From Planctomycetales bacterium (lineage in GTDB: Bacteria; Planctomycetota; Phycisphaerae; SM23-33), in NCBI GenBank assembly GCA_030592655.1, contig JAUVIQ010000013.1, forward strand, positions 1 through 26,856: a DNA stretch of 26,856 nt. The letters are read 5' to 3'. Shown here in pieces: positions 1 through 6,358 of this stretch. Within the stretch, counting starts at the first letter, position 1. Each line of letters starts with the position of its first letter. The notes under the pieces were generated by a model. It ran no database searches. It was not told the origin of the DNA and was given only the letters and a program-made list of their open reading frames with translations. A program made the translations under genes and the position numbers.

Positions 1-2
1 AC

Positions 3-368
3 TCCCGAGGCATTGGCTTGCCAGCAGGTTGGGTCCCGGCCACGACCTACTGGCTGGTCCGTGACGGACGGACGATCGTGGCAGTCAGCAACCTCCGCCA
101 TGATCTAACGCCGCACCTGGAATACGAGGGCGGGCACATCGGCTACAACACCCGGCCATCGCAGCGCGGCAAGGGTTACGGCTCGGCCGTCTGCGCCCTG
201 ACGTTGCAGAAGGCACGCGAAATGGGCATGGAGCGCATACTCATCACCTGCGACACCGACAATCTCGCTTCGGCGCAGATCATTGAGAAAAATGGCGGAA
301 AACTGGAGAACCAGACCGTCTCAAAAGAAACCGGCAAGACGAAAAACCGATATTGGATTGACCTGTAA
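3..368 (+). CDS. GNAT family N-acetyltransferase (5' end outside window)
   Basis: The frame is open back to the window edge, so the true start lies upstream and only the last 120 or so residues are present. A TTG at 18 is in frame, but family members run to roughly 170 residues and the residues before it (SRGIGL) fit the family, so it is not taken as the start. The GNAT acetyl-CoA-binding signature is clear: a beta-strand GGHIGYN followed by RPSQRGKGYG (Q/RxxGxG/A type), then an alpha/beta unit with TCDTDNLAS and the late motif IIEKNGG. Such enzymes transfer an acetyl group from acetyl-CoA to an amine; the substrate cannot be told from sequence. The gene ends about 110 bases before a toxin-antitoxin pair on the same strand. 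Confidence 0.85.
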   Translation, partial: SRGIGLPAGWVPATTYWLVRDGRTIVAVSNLRHDLTPHLEYEGGHIGYNTRPSQRGKGYGSAVCALTLQKAREMGMERILITCDTDNLASAQIIEKNGGKLENQTVSKETGKTKNRYWIDL

Positions 369-450
369 AAACGGCATAGACAAAAAGTAACCACCCGTCC
401 GCCGCAGGTAAAACTATATTGAGAACCTCGGCTTGCTGCGCATAATGCTG

Positions 451-456
451 TATAAT
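451..456 (+). promoter_or_regulatory. Putative -10 box of the mntA-hepT pair
   Basis: A perfect TATAAT lies 23 bases before the mntA start codon. The duplicated antitoxin gene at 3673 has TACAAT at almost the same distance (24 bases), which supports the call. No convincing -35 hexamer sits 16-18 bases upstream; an alternative pairing is TTGAGA at 419-424 with CATAAT at 441-446 (16-base spacer). An AAAGGA ribosome-binding site follows at about 468-473. Confidence 0.5.
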
Positions 457-479
457 GGTTGCGAACGAAAGGATGAAAT

Positions 480-761
480 ATGAGCGATAAGATTGACGAG
501 TCAATCCGAAAGGCAGCCGAGGTCTTGAAGGCGGCCGGCGCCAAAGAGGTGTACGTCTTCGGTTCGGCGGCGACGGGCGAGATGGACGAATACTCCGACG
601 TTGACATGGCCGTTGCAGGCCTGCCGCCGGAGGTGTTCTTTCGAGCAATGGGAGAGGCCGGAGATGTCCTTCATCGCCAGTTGGACCTTATAAGTCTGGA
701 TCATGACAGCCCATTCACCAGATACCTCAAAGGAGAGGGGGAACTCAAGCGTGTGGGATAA
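480..761 (+). CDS. mntA: MntA-like nucleotidyltransferase antitoxin
   Basis: Minimal nucleotidyltransferase of 93 residues. The catalytic motif GS-x10-DxD is intact (G28, S29, D40, D42) and a third acidic residue is present in LDLISLD (D69), as in active polymerase-beta-fold MNT proteins. In the characterised MntA/HepT (type VII) system the MNT enzyme adds AMP to a tyrosine in the RX4HXY motif of the HEPN toxin and silences it. Here the partner gene overlaps by 11 bases and has exactly that motif, so the pair can be named with fair confidence. The start has an AGGA-type RBS 8 bases upstream. A close paralogue lies at 3673-3954. The function is inferred from motif and context. Confidence 0.85.
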   Translation: MSDKIDESIRKAAEVLKAAGAKEVYVFGSAATGEMDEYSDVDMAVAGLPPEVFFRAMGEAGDVLHRQLDLISLDHDSPFTRYLKGEGELKRVG

Positions 762-1203
762 ACTACGCAAGCAAATCGCAGTAAATAGAGAAGAACTGAA
801 CCTTCTCTTGAACAAATTCAATTCTCTTATCGATAATGTTTCTACAGAACGGGAACCAACCCCAGTCGAAATAACGGCCTTGGCTGCTATATTGAACTCA
901 TTTTACAACGGCATCGAGAATATCTTTAAACGCATAGCGGTGCTCATTGACGGCGGTTGTCCCCGTGGCGATTCCTGGCACACCGAACTCTTAACTGCCA
1001 TGACAAAATCGACAACTTATCGTTCACCTGTAATTTCCGACCAGATGTGTCAGAGCCTCAAAAGGTACATGGACTTCAGGCACTTCTTCGTGCACGGATA
1101 TGCCTACCAACTTGAGTGGGACCTGATGTCCCCGCTGGTTCTTGACTGCAAGAGGACGTTGCGCCTGCTGGAGGCCGAACTGAACGAATTCCTGAAACGA
1201 TGA
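751..1203 (+). CDS. hepT: HepT-like HEPN-domain toxin (putative RNase)
   Basis: Alpha-helical protein of 150 residues when started at GTG 751, which overlaps the mntA stop and has AGGAGAGG about 12 bases upstream. The same frame stays open to an ATG at 703, but that start would lie deep inside mntA. The HEPN catalytic motif R-x4-H-x-Y is present as RHFFVHGY (R110, H115, Y117). In known HepT proteins R and H form the RNase site and Y is the target of AMP transfer by MntA. The protein probably acts in the cytosol as a dimer that cleaves RNA when unmodified. Codon use is more AT-rich than in most of the window, consistent with a mobile toxin-antitoxin cassette. The gene ends 6 bases before the stop of a convergent gene. 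Confidence 0.82.
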   Translation: MWDKLRKQIAVNREELNLLLNKFNSLIDNVSTEREPTPVEITALAAILNSFYNGIENIFKRIAVLIDGGCPRGDSWHTELLTAMTKSTTYRSPVISDQMCQSLKRYMDFRHFFVHGYAYQLEWDLMSPLVLDCKRTLRLLEAELNEFLKR

Positions 1204-1209
1204 GGGGTG

Positions 1210-3504
1210 CTAACGCTTTCCCTTCGTCTGCGTCGTCGGGGGTTTTCCGACGTGGCGGAATCCGAAGCGCTTTTCGCTGATACTAAACGCGCCTGGCCCG
1301 CCGAAGCGAATGTCTATCCGCAGGCTGTTGGCTTTGCCTCTGGTGACGAATCGGTGTGTACCACGCGATAGCGAAACCGGGAGGTATTTCCACTGCCGAC
1401 CGGTGGGAACGTCAAAAACCTTGCCGTCCACCTCAATCGTCATCTCGCCGTCGAATTTTACCTGAAACTGATACATATCGTCTTTCGGCACGTCGAAATA
1501 TCCCTCCAACCGAAATGCCTGACCCTTCTTGACACCGGCGGCGGTCAACGCTTTCATTTTGCGCATGTCCTTGACGATAGAGGACTTGCCACCCTCAATA
1601 GTGAGTTTCAACCCCTTGGTTATCGGTTCCGACCTCGACGGTGCGACGCTTTTGCCTTTGAGCCTGGCTGGCGGTTCGATTGTCAGTTCAATTGGGGCCG
1701 ACGATACTAAGGCCTCCGTAACTTTCTTTCCGTCAATGGGAATCGTTCCGATGGCTTGGAGGCGGACCGTCCCCAACCCCAGTCGGCGTGTGTCGATTTT
1801 AATAATTCCGGTGGGGCCTTCGACGGAAGCCAGTTCGCGCGAGTTGTGAAAGATGCCGATTTTCTTCGCACCGGGCAACTGCACCGTAAACGGAACCTTA
1901 TCGCCCAATACGGCCTTATTGACGACGGCCAGGGTGTACATAGCTCTAATTTTTCGCCCGTGGTTATTGACGGTGATTCCAACGATGAGGTTGCCTTGCG
2001 TGGCTATCGCGTCGGCGGTAACAGCCACGATGCGGATTTCGTGCCAACCGTCGGATAGTTTCGCCGTGTCGAGTTTGAACGGTTTTCCGGGCAGCCTGGC
2101 CGCCTGCCGGAGTCCGTCAATAAATAGTTCATACCGCCCGATCTTGATATCCTTTTGCTTTATGCCGGGCGTGAGAGTTATCTCGCCTTTGACCGTTGCG
2201 GTGTTGGCGAGGCCTTTGAGCGTAACGGTCGGAATCTTCGCCCAGGGCCGGCATAGCGGGTCGCCGATTATCAGCAGTTGGTAAGGCCCATGTACGGACT
2301 GGTAGAAGGACTCCGCCAGCGAGCATCCTGATGCGTAGAAATAGTGCAAAAACGGCGTGGGGAACTTGGCCTGGATGGCGTAGGGTTCGGTAACGGTCCC
2401 GCAGGTCCCTGCCGCCCCGGCGCGGATGAACTCCGTGCACGGCGTCTGGGATGAGGTCTGGCTCATCGTCCCGCCCCAACTGGTCAGGTGTTCGCAGATC
2501 GCCCCGGGCAAAATCGTACTGCCTGACTTATCCCAATTGAAACTACCAGAGCCGGCCATGACCCCCATCACGTCTTTGCGATCCTTGGGGAGTTTTCCTT
2601 TTGCGGACTCGGCCTTGACGCCGAGTGTCTTCAGGTTGGCGATGGCCGGATCGAACCCCCACTGTCGGGTGCGTGAGCGGACGTTGGAGTTGACCATGTA
2701 ATAGATTGTCCCTTTCGGGTGCGTTCCGTCGGCGGCGGCGCTTCGACGGAGGGAAGCGATCGCCTCGCTGATAGACGTGCCCCGCCCGCTGGTAACGGCC
2801 AGGACCGTCGAGAGGACATAACCCTGACGTGGCCCGATCGCGCCGGCGGTCGCAATTTGCCCGGACGGGGTCCACCCGTATCGGCTTGAAAAACCTATCG
2901 GCGGCTGGCGGACCTTGTCGAGCAGCGACTTGAGGTCGTCGTCCTTCCGGCGGGGCGTTCGCCTCCGCATCTGCCGGCGGGCATACCAGTTGTTACGAAG
3001 CGACAGGTAGCCGATGGTGCGCTTCGACGGGTCGCCGGGCTGTTTGGATATCACCCATCGGTACATATACGTCATACTGTTGATCGACGCGCTGGTTGTC
3101 AGCGGCTTGCGGACCTTGCCGCCGGGAATATCCTTGGTCAGTCCGATGCGATAAGGCACGTCGGCTGAATAAACGATGCAGTCGATCTGCTTGCCCAGGC
3201 GGCGCTTGGCGATTTTCTCCAGCACCGGCTTGAGGATGTGCTTGCGGAAGTTTTCGATGCTGATCGAGTCGAACGCCCAGTTGGTTCCGCCGGTCAGGTA
3301 TATCACGTTGTTCGGCGGGATTTTGCGAAGATGGACGAACTCGTTCGCCACTGCCAGCGACGCCCAACTGTCTTCGTTGACGACGACGATTACGCCTTCA
3401 GGCCCGCCGCCGGCCTGTGCCGATCCGACAACCGAAAATATCATCCCCGTCGCTATTAATAAACCAACCCGTCGGATTTTCCGCTGTAATCTGTTGCTTT
3501 TCAT
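1210..3504 (-). CDS. Exported TIGR03790-family protein with C-terminal PA14-like module
   Basis: 764 residues. The N-terminus is a signal peptide (RKIRR, then a hydrophobic stretch to SAQA), so the protein is exported. Residues about 35-420 match what I know of the TIGR03790 family: VIVVVNEDSWAS...ANEFVHLRKIPPNNVIYL near the start, and a late block with AGAAGTCGTVTEPY...FLHYFYASG...AESFY and LLIIGDPLCRPWA. The middle (about 430-620) looks like beta-sandwich linkers. The last 120 residues (GYFDVPKDDMYQFQV, FDGEMTIEVDG) resemble a PA14/GLEYA carbohydrate-binding module. The family is uncharacterised; it was noted to occur in genomes with exosortase, and its fold may be related to C25/caspase-like peptidases, which is only a suspicion here. 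Start ATG has GGGAG 7 bases upstream. Confidence 0.8.
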   Translation of the reverse strand: MKSNRLQRKIRRVGLLIATGMIFSVVGSAQAGGGPEGVIVVVNEDSWASLAVANEFVHLRKIPPNNVIYLTGGTNWAFDSISIENFRKHILKPVLEKIAKRRLGKQIDCIVYSADVPYRIGLTKDIPGGKVRKPLTTSASINSMTYMYRWVISKQPGDPSKRTIGYLSLRNNWYARRQMRRRTPRRKDDDLKSLLDKVRQPPIGFSSRYGWTPSGQIATAGAIGPRQGYVLSTVLAVTSGRGTSISEAIASLRRSAAADGTHPKGTIYYMVNSNVRSRTRQWGFDPAIANLKTLGVKAESAKGKLPKDRKDVMGVMAGSGSFNWDKSGSTILPGAICEHLTSWGGTMSQTSSQTPCTEFIRAGAAGTCGTVTEPYAIQAKFPTPFLHYFYASGCSLAESFYQSVHGPYQLLIIGDPLCRPWAKIPTVTLKGLANTATVKGEITLTPGIKQKDIKIGRYELFIDGLRQAARLPGKPFKLDTAKLSDGWHEIRIVAVTADAIATQGNLIVGITVNNHGRKIRAMYTLAVVNKAVLGDKVPFTVQLPGAKKIGIFHNSRELASVEGPTGIIKIDTRRLGLGTVRLQAIGTIPIDGKKVTEALVSSAPIELTIEPPARLKGKSVAPSRSEPITKGLKLTIEGGKSSIVKDMRKMKALTAAGVKKGQAFRLEGYFDVPKDDMYQFQVKFDGEMTIEVDGKVFDVPTGRQWKYLPVSLSRGTHRFVTRGKANSLRIDIRFGGPGAFSISEKRFGFRHVGKPPTTQTKGKR

Positions 3505-3642
3505 ACGTAGCTCCCTGATAAGTATTTAAACCCCGGCCCTTCAGTCCGGAACCGCAAGGATAATAAATAAACCCGCAGGCGGTAGCAAGGTATCGGAGCA
3601 AATGCGGATTCATAATAATTCCCATCTTCAATGGATTTTCGT

Positions 3643-3648
3643 TACAAT
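3643..3648 (+). promoter_or_regulatory. Putative -10 box of the second mntA copy
   Basis: TACAAT lies 24 bases before the ATG at 3673. The first mntA copy has TATAAT at nearly the same position relative to its start, so the promoter seems to have been duplicated with the gene. No clear -35 box is seen. The 3505-3672 interval also has to carry the divergent promoter of the minus-strand TIGR03790 gene. Confidence 0.4.
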
Positions 3649-3672
3649 GACCGGAAGCGAGAGGTCAAAACC

Positions 3673-3954
3673 ATGAGCGACGAGATTAGCGAGTCAATCC
3701 GAAAAGCCGCCGAGGTGCTCAAGTCTTTCGGCGCGAGGGAAGTCTATGTCTTCGGTTCGGCGGCTTCCGGTACGATGGATGAATACTCCGACGTAGATAT
3801 GGCCGTTGCCGGCCTGCCGCCGGGGGTATTCTACAAGGCCTACGCGCGGGCTGTACGTTCCTTCGACTGCGAAATGGACTTAATCAGCCTGGACAAGGGC
3901 GGCCCGTTCCCGGAATACTTAAAACGCAAAGGAAAACTTCGCCGTGTGGGATGA
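3673..3954 (+). CDS. Second MntA-like nucleotidyltransferase antitoxin (paralogue)
   Basis: 93 residues, the same length as the copy at 480-761 and identical at about 63 of 93 positions by eye. GS-x10-DxD is intact, and the third acidic residue is kept in MDLISLD. The centre (residues 57-68) has diverged, which is where partner-specific contacts might lie (inference). The frame is open to 3631, but the ATG at 3673 matches the paralogue start, so it is preferred; GAGAGG sits about 10 bases upstream. The gene again overlaps a GTG by 11 bases, but the HepT frame there is destroyed after about ten codons. An orphan antitoxin could protect against the HepT toxin at 751-1203 or another toxin, or could modify a product of the following ATPase operon. 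Confidence 0.82.
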   Translation: MSDEISESIRKAAEVLKSFGAREVYVFGSAASGTMDEYSDVDMAVAGLPPGVFYKAYARAVRSFDCEMDLISLDKGGPFPEYLKRKGKLRRVG

Positions 3955-4108
3955 ACTGGCAAACAAATCACAGGTTTTGTGCGTACCCGTTAACTCTCGC
4001 TACTTTTGGTTGAATCCGCTCGGAAAAGACTTGAAGGCAGATAATTTGTGTAATAACCTGACTTTGGTGGATAACTCGGAAGAATCTGATGGGCAAACCT
4101 GTCGTTAA
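3944..4108 (+). pseudogene. Remnant of a HepT toxin gene (first codons only)
   Basis: A GTG at 3944 overlaps the second mntA copy exactly as the hepT start overlaps the first. The DNA that follows matches the hepT opening (VWDELANKSQV against VWDKLRKQIAV) for about 32 bases, then similarity stops near 3976. The frame runs on as unrelated sequence to a TAA at 4106-4108 (54 codons), overlapping the ATPase start. There is no R-x4-H motif. It looks like a toxin gene whose body was lost or replaced when the downstream cassette arrived. It may still be translated as a short peptide. Confidence 0.6.
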
Positions 4109-5327
4109 CAAGACTAGGCCCTTTGTAAGCCGTTTGGTGCTCATGAATTATAAAAGCATCGCTAATTGTGATGTTGACCTGAGCCAGTTAACGGTTCTTG
4201 TCGGGCCAAACGGGTCAGGAAAAAGCAATTTTCTCGACTCGTTGAGATTCGTATCAGATTCTCTGCGCAACTCTCTTGAATACGCTTTACGTGATCGAGG
4301 GGGCATCAATGAAGTCAGACGTCGCTCTAAAGGGCACCCCACCCATATCAGCATCAGGCTTGAAATGAATCTGCCAGAAGAAAGTAACGCGGAGTTTGCT
4401 TTTCTTATCAGATCCTCCCCTGGCGGCGAGTTCGCTGTACAAGAAGAAAAGTGTCGTATTTGCGTGAATACCCTTCCCATTAAGGAAAGCCACTATCACG
4501 TAGTCGAAGGAGAACTTCGGGACGCTTCACTGGATCTTCAATCTGCTATCGAGCCGGATCGTTTGTATTTGGGGGCGGTTTCGGCAATTCCTGGGTTTAG
4601 ACCGTTATATGACGCGCTAACCAGAATGGGATTTTACAACCTCAACCCTGACAGAATTCGAGATTTGCAAGATACTGATCCTGCGGATGTTTTGGCTCGC
4701 GACGGGAGCAATATCGCAAGCATACTTAATCGCATGAAAAGTGAAGATGTCTGGTCAAAGCAACGGGTGGAAGAATACTTGGGTGCTGTGGTACCGGGAA
4801 TCAAAGGAGTCGGCGTTAAGCATCTTGGGCCGAAAGAAACAATTGAATTCCGGCAAGAGGTGCAGGCGGATCTCCATCCTTGGCGATTTTTGGCGGCCAA
4901 TATGTCAGACGGAACATTACGATCGCTTGGCATTCTCGTGAGTCTTTTCCAAGGCGCTTCGAAGCGAAAAAAACGAGTTCCATTGGTTGGAATCGAAGAG
5001 CCGGAAGTAGCATTGCATCCGGCTGCGACAAACGTACTGGCAAGCGCGATTCTCGAAGCGACGAAGAACACGCAAGTGTTGATAACTTCTCACAGCCCCG
5101 ATCTTCTGGACAATAAAAATATAACCTCGGAAAGTATCCTAGCCGTGATATCAGAAAAGGGGCAAACGATAGTCGGCCCGGTGGATAACGGTAGTAAGGC
5201 GGTCCTTCGGAAAGGACTTTACACTCCCGGTGAATTGTTGCGGTTGCAACAAATACAGCCTGATGTTCAGAGCATTAAACGGGCAGCCCATCAACTCGAC
5301 TTCTTCGGGGACGAGGGGAAGAAATGA
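4089..5327 (+). CDS. AAA family ATPase (AAA15/OLD-like, SMC-type nucleotide-binding fold)
   Basis: 412 residues. N-terminal LVLMNYKSIANCDVDL followed by Walker A GPNGSGKS (39-46) is the standard opening of the RecF/OLD-like ATPases. A signature-like SDGTLRSLG lies near 273, Walker B VGIEEPE near 298-304, and the switch histidine in LITSHSPD near 330. There is no C-terminal TOPRIM domain, unlike full-length OLD nucleases; that role may be played by the next gene, joined by an ATGA overlap. Paired ATPase and TOPRIM-like genes occur in several anti-phage systems (for example PARIS, ATPase plus DUF4435), so a defence role is plausible but not shown. The base composition is clearly more AT-rich than the flanking genes. 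ATG 4089 has CGGAAGA about 6 bases upstream. Confidence 0.85.
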   Translation: MGKPVVNKTRPFVSRLVLMNYKSIANCDVDLSQLTVLVGPNGSGKSNFLDSLRFVSDSLRNSLEYALRDRGGINEVRRRSKGHPTHISIRLEMNLPEESNAEFAFLIRSSPGGEFAVQEEKCRICVNTLPIKESHYHVVEGELRDASLDLQSAIEPDRLYLGAVSAIPGFRPLYDALTRMGFYNLNPDRIRDLQDTDPADVLARDGSNIASILNRMKSEDVWSKQRVEEYLGAVVPGIKGVGVKHLGPKETIEFRQEVQADLHPWRFLAANMSDGTLRSLGILVSLFQGASKRKKRVPLVGIEEPEVALHPAATNVLASAILEATKNTQVLITSHSPDLLDNKNITSESILAVISEKGQTIVGPVDNGSKAVLRKGLYTPGELLRLQQIQPDVQSIKRAAHQLDFFGDEGKK

Positions 5328-5956
5328 GTCCGACGATTGTTTGCATTGTCGAAGGACGCGGAGAGGTTTCTGCTGTACCGCTGTTAATCCGTCGCATTGC
5401 GCAGGAAGTCGGGCACTACGACCTTAAAGTACCTTCGCCTATTCGCTGCCCCAAGAGCAAGATCGTCCGTCAGCAGGAAACTATTCATTATCACGAACTG
5501 GAACGTGCAATAAAATTTGCCGCATTAAAACTACCTTCACCGGAACAAGGAGCCGTTCTTATCCTTCTTGACGCTGACGATGATTGTCCCGCAAGAATAG
5601 GGCCAAAGATTGTCGAGATTGCCCACAATGTTCGGTCTGACATTTTTATCAAGGTGGTAATTGCAAAGCACGAATACGAGTCATGGTTTGTTGCCGCCAT
5701 TGAGTCTCTGAAAGGGCATCGGGAAATACGGGAAGATGCAATTGGTCACTCTTCCCCTGAGGATATTTCTGACCCAAAGGGTTATCTGAGCGAACAAATG
5801 GCCATTGGGCGGATGTATTCCGAAATACTGGACCAGCCTGCCCTCACAGACATTTTCGACTTCCGCCAGGCCGAGGAAAAGTGCGATTCTTTCAAAAAAT
5901 TCAGGAAAGATATCAAAGATATTTTTCACCATCTTTTTGACATTCGAGAGGTGTGA
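5324..5956 (+). CDS. DUF4276 family protein, TOPRIM-like putative nuclease partner
   Basis: 210 residues, start overlapping the ATPase stop as ATGA, so the two are almost certainly co-translated. The opening IVCIVEGRGEVSAVPLLIRRI and the LLDADDDCP block followed by KHEYESWFVAAIE are the pattern I associate with DUF4276. The invariant E in VEGRGE and the DxD-type acidic cluster resemble the metal-binding residues of TOPRIM domains in OLD nucleases. The C-terminus (CDSFKKFRKDI) is charged and helical. The likely role is effector of a two-gene ATPase/nuclease system; the activity is inferred, since the family has no experimental function I can cite. Composition is AT-rich like the ATPase gene. 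Confidence 0.78.
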   Translation: MSPTIVCIVEGRGEVSAVPLLIRRIAQEVGHYDLKVPSPIRCPKSKIVRQQETIHYHELERAIKFAALKLPSPEQGAVLILLDADDDCPARIGPKIVEIAHNVRSDIFIKVVIAKHEYESWFVAAIESLKGHREIREDAIGHSSPEDISDPKGYLSEQMAIGRMYSEILDQPALTDIFDFRQAEEKCDSFKKFRKDIKDIFHHLFDIREV

Positions 5957-6004
5957 TCGGGGGCTATTGGAATAGGTTAACCGAGAACGGGTAGGAGAAT
6001 CATC

Positions 6005-6352
6005 ATGGGTGAACCTGTTGTACATTGGGAGATTGGGGCCAAGGACGCCGCGAAGATTCAGGAGTTTTACGGGAGCCTGTTCGATTGGGAAATTCAGAAC
6101 AATTTTCCGGGCTACGCGCAGGTCAGCACAGGCCAGGAGAGCATCTGCGGCGGGATCATGCAGATAAAAGACGACATCCCGCCATACGTTACCTTCTACG
6201 TTGGCGTGGACGACCTCCAGGCATATCTGGACAAGGCAGAAGGCCTCGGCGGCAAGACCGTCATACCGCCTACGCAAATCCCAATGATTGGGGCTTTTGC
6301 GGTCTTCACCGACCCGGAAGGACACGCCATCGGACTGTTCAAGAAAGAATAA
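6005..6352 (+). CDS. VOC family protein (glyoxalase / bleomycin-resistance fold)
   Basis: 115 residues, one complete vicinal-oxygen-chelate module: VVHWEIGAKDAAKIQEFYGSLFDWEI at the start, YVTFYVGVDDLQAYLDKAEGLGGK in the middle, and VFTDPEGHAIGLFKKE at the end. Members bind a divalent metal through His/Glu residues and act as glyoxalases, dioxygenases or binding proteins; the substrate cannot be assigned. The ATG follows TAGGAG with about 7 bases of spacing. It lies 48 bases after the DUF4276 gene and returns to the richer GC level of the chromosome, so it is probably outside the acquired cassette. The stop is 6 bases from the end of a convergent gene. Confidence 0.85.
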   Translation: MGEPVVHWEIGAKDAAKIQEFYGSLFDWEIQNNFPGYAQVSTGQESICGGIMQIKDDIPPYVTFYVGVDDLQAYLDKAEGLGGKTVIPPTQIPMIGAFAVFTDPEGHAIGLFKKE

Positions 6353-6358
6353 TCAGAG

